In this document: positions 45,341-57,346 of the stretch, piece by piece
Layout: the number at the start of each line of letters is the position of its first letter
Position numbering within the stretch: position 1 is the first letter of the stretch
Assembly: GCF_949987515.2 (NCBI RefSeq)
Contig: NC_082693.1
Coordinates: forward strand, 19,774,994-19,838,993
Source of the DNA: Delphinus delphis
Lineage: Eukaryota; Chordata; Mammalia; Artiodactyla; Delphinidae
Direction: 5' to 3'
DNA: 64,000 bases
The notes under the pieces: generated by a model
The model's database searches: none
Seen by the model: the letters and a program-made list of their open reading frames with translations, nothing else
Told to the model about the DNA's origin: nothing
Made by a program: the position numbers and the translations under genes

Positions 45341-46206
45341 CAAGATTTTAAATATCAGAAATTTCAATTCAAATAAGTTAGAAAGACACAAACAGGTCCA
45401 ATAAAGTATAGTCCATTTTGCTTTGAAAGCACAGTTTTCTCAAGTTGCAGGGCACAGGGATCCTAAATCTTTATTATTACACCCTTGATAGGACTTTATT
45501 AAAAGCACCCTAGGAATCTTTTCATAAAAATTAGGTGCTTCCCTTTGAAGTCGCACTTTCTATTTTAATGTGCAATAGCAGAAATTCCCAGAAACTAAAA
45601 ATAAGGTTCACTGGGATGAGAGGAAGAAAAAAACCCCAACAAACAAAAAGAGGGATTGTGAGGTTGAAGCCCCAAAAGGGCCTGGCTCCTGATATCCTCA
45701 GGTCTTTCCTCTCCTCTCACCTCATCCAACCTGATCCAAACCGTTGCAACATCTCACCTTCACACACATGTGGACACTTGAGTTTTGAGCCATAAATCTT
45801 GCAAAGTCTGTCAACTGACAGCCTAATAACATGAAAGGAGTATCTGCAAACAAGATGGTTTTGAGCCATTGTTCCTGACCCTGAACAAATCGGGGCCTGG
45901 TTCCCTTTGCAGTGTAGAGCCTCTCCTTTAATCACTTAACCGGGCAGATTGACGTGACTCTTAAGAAATAAACTAAGAGGTCTCTATTTTCCAGCTATCT
46001 ACTGGTCTCATTTACTCTTTCCCTACAATTAAGTCCAGCTTGTCATATTTTGAGACTTAATCAATGCATAAATGAGGGGCAGCTGATAACACGGCCATTT
46101 CTGCCCTGTGTTAGTTATTCACAAGGAATGCAACCTTTTCCAGCTTTCTACGTGGTAATCATTGAGGAGTATTCAAATAACAACATGGTGAGGTTAAGGG
46201 CTAAGG
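45341..46206. other. Unique sequence
   Basis: No gene or clear repeat is visible. Confidence 0.45.
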
Positions 46207-46385
46207 CAATGGTTATCAATCTTGGCCACACAGAAAAAAATCACCTGTGGAGTCTGGTTGTGGGGAGAGGGGTACTTTAATATTTTAATAGAGAGGCTTA
46301 GGCTGTACACCAAACCTAATAAATCAGAATTTCTGCGTGTGAGGTCTAGGCGTTTTTATAAACATCCACTGTAAATTCTGATGTT
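46207..46385 (+). mobile_element. MER5A-like hAT-Charlie MITE
   Basis: Starts with the terminal-repeat wording CAATGGTTATCAATCTTGG. Then AAAATCACCTGTGGAGTCTGG, ATAAATCAGAATTTCTG, GTGAGGTCTAGGCGTTTTTATAAACATCC. This is the MER5A order (CACATTAGAATCACCTGG, TGATTTAATTGGTCTGGGG, GGCATTGGTATTT). The right terminal repeat is worn away. Confidence 0.75.
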
Positions 46386-46434
46386 CAGTCATAGATAAGA
46401 ATAAGAAGGTATCAGAGGTGGAAATGATTGCTCC

Positions 46435-46595
46435 ATAAAGCAAAGTTTCACTAGGGAAGCATGCAAAAATGCAGATTCTCAGGAGCCACTAACACCTATG
46501 GAATCAGAATCTTGGGAAGTGGGACCCAGAATTCCGAGTTTTGACAGACTTCTTAGATGAATTTTAGACTAATCCAACTTTTGAGAACCACTCAG
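46435..46595 (+). mobile_element. Second MER5-type hAT fragment
   Basis: GCATGCAAAAATGCAGATTCTCAGGAGCC, TATGGAATCAGAATCTTGGGAAGTGGGACCCAGAATTCCGAG, and a right terminal repeat ACTTTTGAGAACCACTCAG (46577-46595, matching TTTGAGAACCACTG). It lies 50 bp after the previous element. Confidence 0.72.
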
Positions 46596-46898
46596 TAAGA
46601 ATTACAAATAGCTGCTTATTTTTTTCGATGTCAACTCTAGCAGATATTATCATTACTTGGGGAGTTCTGAGGAGCCTGGGGGAGAGTCCCTGGGACCATG
46701 CCCAATTACCATGCCACATATTAGTGAGGAAAGGCAATAGGGGAAAAAGCCAACACAAGACAAGGAGGAAATATAAATAAGTTTCCTGCCTTAAAAGAAG
46801 ACACAACTCAGTGGAGAAAATAATCACCAAGCAACCAACTAATGATTACAGATTAACAGAAAGAGAAGTGCAGAAATGCTAAGGGGATGCATTGCAGC
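46596..46898. other. Unique sequence
   Basis: No gene is visible. A possible L2 trace (GACAAGGAGGAAATATAAATAAG) lies near 46759 but is not assignable. Confidence 0.4.
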
Positions 46899-47126
46899 CA
46901 GCCTTTTTTTTTTTTTTTTTTTTTTTTTTGCGGTACACGGGCCTCTCACTGTTGTGGCCTCTCCCGTTGCGGAGCACAGCCTCCGGACGCGCAGGCTCAG
47001 CGGCCATCGCTCACGGGCCCAGTCGCTCCGCGGCATGTGGGATCCTCCCGGACCGGGGCACGAACCCGTGTCCCCTGCATCGGCAGGCGGACTCTCAACC
47101 ACTTCGCCACCAGGGAAGCCCCAGCC
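46899..47126 (-). mobile_element. CHR-2-type SINE, minus strand, T25 tail
   Basis: The SINE is at 46905-47120 with a T25 run (46905-46929, poly-A complement) followed by GCGGTACACGGGCCTCTCACTG. Flanks share CCAGCC (46899-46904 and 47121-47126), a short TSD. One body mutation changes the usual GGCCATGGCTCACGGG to GGCCATCGCTCACGGG. Several open frames across it are shared SINE peptides. Confidence 0.96.
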
Positions 47127-48724
47127 ATTTTTTGACTAGTCACATTTCTGGATGTATCTGTGCAGAGAACTAAGAGCTACTTTTTGATTATGAAGCATTC
47201 CTTGGCCCACCCTATCTAAAAGCCAAAAAGTATGGTTCATACTTGTCCAAAAACTAAAGACAGGATGTAAATATCCTCAACTTTTGCCAACTATTGTTAG
47301 AATTATACTTTAAACCCTTTACATGGCAATTAAATATCCCTCCTCTTGGGGCTTCCCAAAGGGGAAAAACAAAGGGGAAAAACAACCCCAAAGCAAAATA
47401 AAACATATCAAAAAAGCACAGGGGTGATTTGGGTTGACAGTATTTCCTTGGAAGTAGTACTCTGCCCTCGGAAGCTCTGTTTCCACAATGGTGGATAAAC
47501 CATCAATTTTCTGCACAGAAAGCACATCACTAGTTCACTGGAGGCAAAGGTGCAGTCTTTTGCATCTATAGACTATATTTTCATATACAGTCTCATATAT
47601 GCCTCCCATTCATTCTCTGTTCATCCCTAGTGGGTACTATAGATGCCACAAGATCCCTGAAGCCATCATGAGAAGGGCCAATTACCAAAGAACTGTAACA
47701 AACATCAAATAAAGTAGGAATGGGCATATTGACATTATCTGCTGCCTATACTAGCAAAATTTTAAAATACTTTCACTGGAGAGGGCCTCCATGAAGTCAC
47801 AGACCTTGTTACTACAGAACTCTGGTTTCTCATCTTGGACACCCTGTCCTGGGCAATGACCCCTCTATCATAAAACTAGCTGGTTTCCCGGGTTCTTTTC
47901 CAAAGGCAAGGCCTGCCAGGTCCCATTAAAAACAATCCCAATGAGACTCCTCACACAGACAAAAACTGGGATTTTTTTTTTTAAAGCTAAAAAAAAAAAA
48001 AAAGAGGGGAATGGAGAGTAAATTTACTGTGGAAAGCACATATGATTAAATCTTTAAAGATGAGTGGGAAAAAACTTACTAACAGTATGTTTTAAATATC
48101 ATATAAACATACAGTAGTTAGTATTAAGCTAAATCACTGGCCAGGTATCAGTGCCATTCACAGCCCGCTATGGTTTAAGAAGACCCCTGATATGAGTGTG
48201 TTTCACACCAAGTGAGTGAACAGATAGTGCAAATAAGTGTATGGCTCACAGACTGTAGAAAGTTTGACTTTAAATAAAGAAGGTCCATTGCCAAATCCAA
48301 GATCATCACATCAGTGAGAGGTCTCTTCCTGTTCCCTGGTGTATGTACTGCCTTGGAGTGGGGATGAGATAGAGACCAAGGAAATCTCGGACTTCAGCGT
48401 CCTACGTTTCTCCTATTTTCAACTCCCCCACCCCTCCTAACACTCTTAAAAGTCCCTGTTCACTGGTACCTGGATTTGCAGCTTTAGACTTTGGACAAAC
48501 AGCTAATTTCTGATGATTACTTGTCGATTAGCAGACCAAATGGTTGCTTTTGGATGTGATAATTCACTGTACCTCACACTATATTCAGAGCATCCCAACC
48601 AAGCTTTATTTTCATTTTGTTTATATTGGGTGACTGGATTGAACCATCACAGAACACGTCTTCATCTAAACCTGGGCTGTGTTTGAAGTGCATCTTAGAC
48701 TAAGTTAAGTATCAGTAACAACTA
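47127..48724. other. Unique sequence
   Basis: No gene is visible. A perfect AAAGGGGAAAAAC tandem pair lies at 47358-47383. A T-rich/A-rich pair at 47972-48003 (T10 then A15) could fold as a weak hairpin. Confidence 0.5.
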
Positions 48725-48930
48725 GCATTTATTTGGCCTTTCTGTGGGCTAAGACCTACGATCATTTGTTCTTCTCACTAACATTTTTAGGAAGGAACTA
48801 TTATTACCCCATTTTTTAGCTGAGGAAAGTGAGGTAATCTCGAGGTTAAGCAACTTGCTTAAGCTCCCATAACTGGCTAATAAGTGTTGGAGCCTGACTT
48901 CAAATACAATCTGATTCCAAAGACCTCTTT
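48725..48930 (-). mobile_element. MIR SINE, minus strand
   Basis: In reverse it reads GGAACTATTATTACCCCATTTTTTAGCTGAGGAAAGTGAGG, then GTTAAGCAACTTGCTTAAGCTCCCATAACTGGCTAATAAGTGTTGGAGCCTGACTTCAAATAC. This is the classic MIR complement. The left end (CATTTATTTGGCCTTTCTGTGGGC) completes it. Confidence 0.9.
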
Positions 48931-50284
48931 GAACCATTGCACTGTTGTGTCTTTCTAGACAGTATACTCAGAAAAATCATAATAAAGACCCTAGAAAAAT
49001 GCAAATGTGATCTTTTGTCAAATTCACTGTGATACTTTATGGTTATTTCCTAAATATAAGATCATGGGGACAGTGTCAGAATAATCTAGAAACAAAATTC
49101 AAGTTTTCTGTCTCCAGAATATTCTCTTCCATACATTCCACATTTTGGATTTACAGGCATGCCACTATTTCTATATTTAATGGTTGTTTCTATATTAAAG
49201 GAATGATTGTGCTTACCTCCCCGCCCCCGTAAGTATATTCTGTGGGGGACACTTAAGATTTGCTCATATAGATAATGGTGTACACTTGTAGCCTGAGGGC
49301 TAAACAATAGGTCCTATTTTCATTAGTCTCTCGGGACAGTAAAATTAATAACACTCAGCAGAGTCACCAGACTCTTGTCAAACCAGCCACCGAGTCTTTC
49401 TCATTCAAAAGATACACTGCTATAACTGACCTAGTACTATGTTTTAATTTGTGTATCCCAATGGGATCCCCGCCGGAACATCAGATTAAAACCAATTCTA
49501 AATAGCTTTGCCATTTGTTTCAAGGATGAACATAGCACTTTAATTTTACAAATGCTGTGTAGTTGCCACCAGACTCCAGGGCATCCGGACAAGGGGGATA
49601 AAACTGTGAACACTACCTTGAAAATCCACAGTAACCAGTCCACAGCGTTAATTGGGTGTCCACGTGGTTCAGAGTCACAGTAACAAAGTTTTTTTTATGG
49701 AAGTCTCAGTTTTGAAGATTTAGTGTCATCTTCAGATGCTGAGTCAACCTAGTTTTCAATTTGGAAAGTATGACCACCTTAGATGTAGCACAAAACATGA
49801 GCTTGATTTTTTTTTTTTTAATTTAAGCACTAAAATATCTATTTCTACTCAACCTTCATTTGTTCTTCTTTGGTCAAATATCATGAAATGAAGAGTTATC
49901 AGGAAAAGGATAATGTATTGAAGGAGTCCCAAACGCAAAGGCCTAGAGAGCTAATCTGAAGGACTGAAGTGGGCTGGGGGTTCTGCAATGACGTCAGCAA
50001 ATGCCTCATAGAAGGGGCAGCTGATACCCAGCTTCTGCCTATTGTTCAGGACAGAAGTGGGGATGCCACATCTCAGAAGACACAGTTTTTCAAGGAAAGT
50101 GAGAAATGCAGATTTTTATATCGCAGTTACTGATGCTTAAAGTTGACAGTTACTTCAAAAATAATTTTTTTTTAAACTGTGTAGGCCATATTTGGCCTTT
50201 TGGTAAAAACTCAGGCTAAAAATATCTTAGGAATTTTTATTTCATCTTGTTTTCCTTCTAAGAACTTTTTATATAGAAAAGAAA
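48931..50284. other. Unique sequence
   Basis: No gene is visible. CTTACCTCCCCGCCCCCG|GTAAG-like text near 49214-49232 is pyrimidine-rich but without an exon signature. A T13 run lies at 49808-49820. Confidence 0.5.
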
Positions 50285-50465
50285 GCCAGTTATTTAGCAC
50301 CTATTATGTATCAGTTATTGTATTATATGCAACCCTATATAATAGGCTTAATTATTCCTATTTTACAGATAGAGAAACTACGAGAGAGATCAAGTACTAT
50401 TCCTAACATCACTCAGCTAGTGTTTCATCTAGATCTGCCTAACTTCAAAACCTGTGTTTTTGCCA
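50285..50465 (-). mobile_element. MIR SINE, minus strand
   Basis: In reverse it reads TTATTTAGCACCTATTATGTATCAGTTATTG, TATAATAGGCTTAATTATTCCTATTTTACAGATAGAGAAACTACGAGAGAG and CATCACTCAGCTAGTGTTTCATCTAGATCTGCC. This is the MIR complement. Confidence 0.88.
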
Positions 50466-52224
50466 CTATACCCATCACTGACAGGCCCTAAATAGAAAGA
50501 GAATTTGAGGGTAATCTCAGAGCATATAACCTTTTGAAATAAAATTTAATAAAAATCAATGTAAAAATGGACAGGCCTTACCACCTGCAGAAAAAAAAAA
50601 ATGACTTCGAGAAATGGTCTGTCAACACGTAAATGGTATCAGAATGCTCCTTAAATCTAATTAAATACCTCTAATGTTATCAAGGAATCTAAAACCTAAG
50701 TAATACAAGTTACTTAAGCTGTGAGCTAAATAAACATTAAATGTTACAGAGGACTCTTTATATAACTGAATGGTACCTAGAAAACCAAAATACAAAGGAG
50801 CCAAAGAAAGAGAACTATTTATTTTTTAACACTTTCCATAAAAAAAGATGCCCTGATAAGTTACCTTGACAGCTGGCTGAATAATCTGGTCTATACAGTG
50901 AGATAATGAGTTAACTCTTCTAGGAGAGAAGCAGGCATATGAGGCCTCAGAACCCAGAGACTTCAGTTAAAACCATCTTACTGCCTCCATCCAAGTTCAT
51001 GAAACAAGTTCATGAAACAAGCTTCAGAAGTATATTAACAAGTGGCCCAAGGAAATCTTTCTACTGAGGAGATTTCTAGTTATCTTGGTAACTAAATATC
51101 TCAACCGTATATATCAATTTCTTGTAAATTTGGTTAACAGGAATTAGTCCTCGGGATCCAATCACTCCTAGAAGGGCTACTGCAAATAAGTTTCTATATC
51201 TTAAGTCTAAGGGCCTGTAGTGACCATACAGACCCTTCAACATCCCAGTTGGCCCAGTCTGGAAGATGGCAATCCTTTAAAAACAATGGGGCGTGCATGA
51301 GGCCCTTTTATACCTGGCATCACTGTACCATTGTAATCTGTTCTCTCAGTCAGCATTCCCTTGGGTTCCTTCTTCATCTTTCCCTCCATCCAAAATTTTA
51401 TGGAGCATAAATTCAAGCTTCACAGAAGTTAAAGCAATGCTTATGTTACAAACTATAAAATTTCCTTCATATATATATACTTCAAATTGCATGCTTGTAT
51501 GTGCATTATACTTCAGTGTCATATCATACATACATTTTCTTATGAGAATTTCAATTTATTTTAATGTGTCAGAAATAGGAGAAAGTTTGTCATTTAGGTA
51601 ACTAATATACCTTGCTATTCAGCTCACTCATGGCCCAGAGTAAGCATGAAATGGGAGATGGGAATCTGCCACTTCCTAGGCCTCAGATCTCCTGTGTCTC
51701 ATGGTGTGATCAGCTCACCATGAGGGTGATTCCGGTTTCTAAAGAGAAGTATTTTCATGTTGCATGGCTCCCAGCTCAAACTGTCTACTTCCCCTGCTTC
51801 TCACGTGCAGAGGCAGCAGAATGTTCTGATGCTTAAGACTGTGTTGCACCCTACGGAGGAATGGTGTTTTGGTCTCAGTGATAGGACTTACTGGGGCTTT
51901 TCAAAAATTCATGGTACCATATATATTCATCTTAAACGTTGACTCTATGACCCGACTCCTCTATATGGGTTTGGTTCCACTGAAATGCAAATTAGTGCCT
52001 AGCTAATTATGGTTCCACTCTCTTCTTTACTCTTGTAGGTTTGATCATCTTACCCTGCTGCTCCATAGTCTGTCAACCAATCCCACCTCAATTTTCATTC
52101 ACCAAGGTTAACCAGGACAAAATGAATACAGCTAAATTAATGACAGAGTAAGAAAATATAGCTTGCTAATGACATACAAAAATATCAGACACAGATTCTG
52201 TTTTTACCTCTTTACGTTGCTTTA
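50466..52224. other. Unique sequence
   Basis: No gene is visible. A perfect tandem pair CAAGTTCATGAAA occurs at 50992-51004 and 51005-51017. The open frame at 51293-51601 has no domain. Some text near 51300-51600 may be ancient LINE but is not assignable. Confidence 0.5.
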
Positions 52225-53010
52225 GTGTATGTATCTCTATTTACTAGGTAATCATGAGCAAGTTATTTAAGCTCCCTGTGCCTCAATTTCCTCTTATGTT
52301 GCTTTATGTCAAAGAGTGGAATTAAAAAAAAATGGTACTGATGAATCTAGTGGCAGGGCAGAAATAAAGATGCAGACATAGAGAATTGACTTGAGAACAG
52401 GGGGTGGGCGGGAGAGGGGGAAGCTTGGGCGAAGTGAGAGAGTGGCATTGACATATATACACTACCGAATGTAAAATAGATAGCTAGTGGGAAGCAGCTG
52501 CATAGCACAGGGAGATCAGCTCGGTGTTTTGTGATCACCTAGAGGGGTGGGATAGGGAGGGTGGGAGGGAGACTCAAGAGGGAGGGGATATGGGGATATA
52601 TGTATGCATATGGCTGATTCACTTTGTTGTACAACAGAAACTAACACAGTACTGTGAAGTAATTATACTCCAATAAAGATGAATAAAAATAATTGTCTAA
52701 TATAATGAGGTGCAGAGAACAGATACCTATCACTTTCATAAGGAGATCTTTTTTCTACGCCTGTAAATAACAGCAATTTAAAAGTTCTGATATACACACT
52801 ATGATGGCAATTATATCTCAATAAAAAAGAAGTGCAATATTAAAAAAAGAAGAAAACAGACAACGTAAAAAAAAAATCTCCTCTTACGTGAATGAGATTG
52901 TAATATGGCCTGCCTTACAGAGTTGTGATGACAATTGAATGATATAACACATGGGAAGAACATAAACTAGTGTGTGGCACAGAGTAAGCAATTTTTAAAA
53001 ATCAGAAATT
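52225..53010 (+). mobile_element. MIR SINE, sense, split by L1 sequence
   Basis: The left half, ACTAGGTAATCATGAGCAAGTTATTTAAGCTCCCTGTGCCTCAATTTCCTC, is at 52243-52293. The right half, GAGATTGTAATATGGCCTGCCTTACAGAGTTGTGATGACAATTGAATGATATAACACATGGGAAG, followed by CTAGTGTGTGGCACAGAGTAAGC, is at 52894-52990. Together they give one MIR with the halves about 590 bp apart. Confidence 0.85.
52300..52879 (+). mobile_element. L1 insertion(s) inside the MIR, with probable nested younger L1 end
   Basis: CCTCTTATGT (52290-52299) and CCTCTTACGT (52880-52889) flank the block, the second directly after an A10 run. This looks like a TSD with poly-A tail. Inside, 52330-52690 is the younger cetartiodactyl L1 3' end: GTACTGATGAATCTAGTGGCAGG, ACTACCGAATGTAAAATAGATAGCTAGTGGG, GGAGATCAGCTCGGTG, TCCAATAAAGATG. 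Then 52691-52879 is an older L1 end (GATATACACACTATGATGGCAATTATATCTCAATAAAA). Most simply, an older L1 entered the MIR and a younger one entered that. Confidence 0.75.
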
Positions 53011-53244
53011 ATTACTATTCTATTTTTCAAATGTACTGAATATTGTTCTAGGTTCTGAGAGGCAAAGATGAATAGGCTTTTACCCTTAGACAGCTAAAGT
53101 TCAGCGGGAAAGAAAAATAAAATAAACGCTCATAATTCGAAATAGCTTTCTATGTATATGCCTCTTGGAAGTTGGTCTAGATTTGTCAAATGGGCTTGTT
53201 TACAACCTCCTTAGTTTCCAGCTCCATGTATGTACAATGTAAAA
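53011..53244. other. Short unique spacer
   Basis: Sequence between the MIR and the next SINE. The text TACTGAATATTGTTCTAGGTTCTGAGAGGCAAAGATGAATAGG (53034-53076) is a possible L2 tail in reverse. Confidence 0.45.
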
Positions 53245-53474
53245 CAAATACATTTTTTTTTTTTTTTTTTTTTTGCAGTACGCGGGCCTCTCACTGCTGT
53301 GGCCTCTCCCACAGCGGAGCACAGGCTCCGGACGCGCAGGCTCAGTGGCCATGGCTCACGGGCCCAGCCGCTCCGCGGCATGCGGGATCTTCCCGGACCG
53401 GGGCACGAACCCGCGTCCCCCGCATCGGCAGGTGTACTCCCAACCACTGTGCCACCAGGGAAGTCCCAAATACA
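53245..53474 (-). mobile_element. CHR-2-type SINE, minus strand, 8-bp TSD
   Basis: The SINE is at 53253-53466 between two copies of CAAATACA (53245-53252 and 53467-53474). It has a T22 tail complement, then GCAGTACGCGGGCCTCTCACTG, a well-preserved body and CCACCAGGGAAGTCCC. Open frames on both strands are shared SINE peptides. Confidence 0.96.
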
Positions 53475-54864
53475 ATTTTTGATTCTTTTGTGGAGCCAGA
53501 TTTGTTTTCTGTAAAGTACCTTCTATTTAGAATTAACTTGGAAAATAATTCATAGATTATAAAAGCACGATAGATTTTGCAGTCAAATAACCTTTGAATA
53601 TTGTCCCCCCAGCTTTTAGATATAATAGTTAGAAGTCAAGGAGATTTCAGGGTATGACAAGTGAAAAAGGCAGTGAACAAATACTTTCCTAAAGAACACA
53701 AAAGCATTAATGGACCACAACAAAATGGACCAAAAAGACAAGGTATATCATTTAAAGGGAAACGTCTTTTCCAAATGCCCTGAGTCAAGGAGGCCCATTC
53801 ACAGCTCTGGGCTTATTAAATAACGTTGAGCGAGAACACTTAACTACTTACAAGAAGGACTTGTGAGCATAAATCAGACATCAGTCCACATATTTCAAGA
53901 TCAAAGCTGTAAAGCAAAATGATTTGTGGGAGGAACTAAACAGTTCGAATATATTATGGCTCTTTTCAGAGAATACTTAAGCATATTAGTTGTCCAAATT
54001 ACGGTTTGTTGTTGTTGACAGAGCCAGAAAGAAAAATAGATGCCACTGAGATGATTTTATTCTCACCTACATGATACCTTCAATGAAAGTAAAACTTTCT
54101 CAGCACATCTTAGCAACAGATTATTTAATATAGATATAATTTACTGGGAAAGCCCTCAATGTATGATTAGGAAAAAAATCCAAATTTCCAAATGATTAAT
54201 TCTTATGAAGACAGCGTCACATTTACCAGGATTGTAATTTGCATCATTATGAAATTTCTTCCACAGAGAAGGCAAGAACCATATTCCAGCACCAAAACGC
54301 AAGACAACTGTATTTGCTATTGGTATTCATTTTCTAGAAGATTATGTATTTCTTTTGGGCCATACTTAGGCTATTTTTTTTTAACATTCCAATAAAACTA
54401 TACTACTCCACTACTGGAAAAATATTTTGAGTCCTAATTTTCTTTCCATTTCACAAAGAGCTAATACTACCACAAATTCAAAAGCAAATTTAAAAGAGTA
54501 TACATGAGTTTTCTTGCATTCAGTAAATGACTGCAAAGGCCTCCCTGTCATTCTCCACAGCTAAATTTATTTTGCATTTGCTACTGTGTTACCAGTGTAC
54601 TAAAAGGAACAGAAAGAACTAAGCCATCCCCACATGTAATTTGTCTGAGTCAAAGTTTCTTCATCTATGTTCTCACTAGACAGCAGACACCTAGTAAGTC
54701 ATTTTAAATATATAGGGTATGAATTATCTCAGGCATAAAGCAACATATTGGAAAATATTCCATATGTGAATTATTAGGGAAAAATTCTGAATTTTCAAAA
54801 ATTTCCAAAATTCTTACCCAAACTGCCACATTGTGTCACTGTTTTGATTTTGTTTTTCTATAAC
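53475..54864. other. Unique sequence
   Basis: No gene is visible. The block 53760-53960 is repeat-free with ordered motifs (CTGGGCTTATTAAATAACGTTGAGCGAG at 53806-53833) and might be constrained, but this is not demonstrated. Confidence 0.45.
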
Positions 54865-55130
54865 CTGAGTCAACATGGATTGAGCACAGAATCTGGAGTC
54901 AAACTGCAAGGGTTTGAATCCTGACTCCACTGCTTTCCAGGTACATGAAGTTGGCAGGTGACAATTTCTGTGCCTCATTTTATTCATCTGCAAAATGTAG
55001 ATAGTGATAGTACTTATTTCATTGTTTTTTGTTGTTGTTGTTGTTGTTTTGCATGAGAATTAACTGAGTTAATGTATTAAATCACTCAGAAGAGTGCCTG
55101 GTACAGGGTTACAACTCTTTAGGTAGTTGT
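54865..55130 (+). mobile_element. MIR SINE, sense, carrying a (TTG)n array
   Basis: Full MIR order: GAATCTGGAGTCAAACTGCAAGGGTTTGAATCCTGACTCC, TTGTGCCTCATTTTATTCATCTGCAAAATGTAGATAGTG, GCATGAGAATTAACTGAGTTAATG, GAAGAGTGCCTGGTACAGGG. A pure (TTG)n array of about 19 bp (55029-55047) has grown in the middle. Confidence 0.93.
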
Positions 55131-56034
55131 TGTTTTATTTACTCACAAATATATAATTTCACACTCTCTGCATCGTCTTTGTTCAAAAGGTTTATTTAAG
55201 CCCAGGAATCAGCAAAATGATTTGATTCTGATATCCAGCAGGGCCTTTAAAGGTAAGATGAAAAATTATAGGATAGATAAATGTACAATTAGATAGATTT
55301 ATAGCTAATCAAATAACATCTAGCAAAGTCAGTGGAAAGTAGAAAGAAATCTTTACTAAAACATAAGCTCTAATTTTCTCTATCTTATTTGATATCAACA
55401 ACAAAACTGAAGTTGTAAAAAAGTTTATGCAAATATGTACAAAAAAAGAAGTTTGGAGCAATAACTATTACACTAGATGATAGAATCACTGTTCAAGAAG
55501 ATTGCAACCAAAACAATTAAATAATTTAAATATTGAGAAACCTAAAGTAGCCTACATGAGCTCAAGCAATCCACAGCACAGTTATGGGATGCCTCGCTTC
55601 CAGAACACTTAATGTAATTTGGAGCTGAGGTAATTAAAATAGTCACCCCAAATAAAGACTTGATGGCCTCACTGCTTCGGAACTGGGTAGAGTACATGGG
55701 CTGTTCTGACTCTGAGTACTAGAGCTAAAGAAAGAAAGGGGCCTCAGGATGGTACACGGAATGAGGCAGAGTCTGGGTGATATATTATGTGGCTGGAGGG
55801 ACTGGAACAGAAATATTTCAAATAACTGTCTTCCATTATTTGAAGGATTATCACAGAAGAGGATTTATACTTATTCAGTCTGGGTCCAAAAGGCAAAATT
55901 AAGTAGAATTATAGGAAGTTAGCTTTTTGGCTCAAAATGAAAAAATATCTTCTCACACGTAAAGCAATTTAATGGACTGCTTGGTGTGGCACAGAGTTCC
56001 TTGTTTCTGGAAAGCTTCAAGAAACGTATAATGA
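55131..56034. other. Unique sequence
   Basis: No gene or clear repeat is visible. Confidence 0.45.
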
Positions 56035-56245
56035 TCTATCAAGTCATTCAGTCAATCAACAAGCATTTATTGTTTTGCTACATTTTGCAAAGTAGTATAT
56101 TAGATCTGGTGGATACAGTAATGAGTGAAGAAGGACACCAGCATTTATTAAGTACTCATTGCAAGCCTGATACTGTGTTAGACACTTTCAAATATATCAT
56201 GTCACTTTCCCCTTTACAGGTATTATATTACCATCTTTGCTGAAA
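56035..56245 (-). mobile_element. L2/MIR tail fragments, minus strand
   Basis: Two adjacent reverse-oriented tails. First CTATCAAGTCATTCAGTCAATCAACAAGCATTTATTG (56035), L2-like. Then CATTTATTAAGTACTCATTGCAAGCCTGATACTGTGTTAGACACTTTCAAATATATCATGTC (56144), MIR/L2-like. Boundaries are approximate. Confidence 0.6.
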
Positions 56246-56289
56246 AGCCTCTTCTATGCTGTAGCCTCACAGACCTTTATAAAATAAAA

Positions 56290-57150
56290 ATATGCTCATG
56301 AAATCCCCTCCTTAAAAACACTGAATCACTTCGCATTGCTCTTACAATAGATAAGACTTAGCATGGCCTAAAGGACTCTGGGTCCCACCTAAATGCAACT
56401 CCAGCTCCTCTCCAGTCATGTTGCTGGCTCTCAGGCCCTTCCACAGGCCATATACCCTTTGACCACAGAGTTTTTCCACATTCTGTTTCCTGAACATGGT
56501 GGCATTCTTCCTTCCCTTCCTTACCTGGTTCACTCCTACTTTTCCTTCAGATCTAAGTTCAGATGGTACATCGTTAGGAAGAAGTTAGGAAGCATAGGCT
56601 AATTCCCATACATATGTAAAATGTATTACTGTTTCTCATAGTACTGTGCATGTCCCCTTCATAGCACTTACCGTCGTAAAATTTTATATTTGCTTGTGTT
56701 ATACCATCGTATAATTTTATATTTGTTGTTGCTATTTATCTGATATATGCCTCCCCTACTTGCTTGAAAGTTCCAGAAAGGCAGAGTCTGTGTCTAATTT
56801 TGTTTGTTTTACGAGGCAATAAAGCATATTGACTATGAGAACAGATTCTGCAATCAGACCACCTGGGTTTGCATCCCTGTTTTGCTACTTACTAGCTGTG
56901 TGACCTTCATAAGTGCTTAACTGCTAGGTATCCTAATTTCCTCACTCATAAAACGTGGTTAGGAACAGAACCTGTTGTGAGGACTAAATGAGTTCACACA
57001 TGAAAATACTTGGAACACAACCTGGCATATGTTGTATAGTAAATATTTCCCATTATTAATATTATTTGTTTGTTGTATCTCAGAGTTTCCACACAAGGCC
57101 TGGCACACAGGAGGTACCTAATAGTATATATTAAATGAATGAATAAATGA
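56290..57150 (+). mobile_element. L2 LINE 3' region, sense, split by a MIR
   Basis: 56290-56811 reads CTGAATCACTTCGCATTGCTCTTACAATAGATAAG, CAGGCCCTTCCACAGGCC, CTTCAGATCTAAGTTCAGATG, CATAGCACTTACCGTCG and CTTGAAAGTTCCAGAAAGGCAGAG. After the MIR it resumes with TTGTTGTATCTCAGAGTTTCC, GGCCTGGCACACAGGAGGTACCTAATAGTATATATTAAATGAATGAATAAATG (57100-57149). That is the L2 terminus. A 33-bp imperfect tandem duplication occurs at 56669-56701 and 56702-56734. Confidence 0.85.
56812..57061 (+). mobile_element. MIR SINE inserted in the L2
   Basis: GAGAACAGATTCTGCAATCAGACCACCTGGGTTTGCATCC, TTGCTACTTACTAGCTGTGTGACCTTCATAAG, AACCTGTTGTGAGGACTAAATGAG, CTTGGAACACAACCTGGCATATG. A complete MIR lying between two parts of one L2. 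Confidence 0.92.
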
Positions 57151-57346
57151 TGAAACTGAGATGGAGAAATTATAAGAGATGAATCTTGCCTTCACACCCA
57201 GGATGGACTGTCGAGTCCAAAGACTACGTGCTTCTTATTATAGTACGTCCTCCCATTAGATTACACAACAGGAGCAACAACAAAATGCTCTAGGAGCACA
57301 GAGGAAGAAGCAGTTAATTTGACTGAGAGGATGACGGAGGTGAATT

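Noticed and set aside
53760..53960. Repeat-free block as a third strong enhancer candidate
   Set aside because: Only a few motifs and few CpGs. Mentioned in the spacer description but not strong enough to report.
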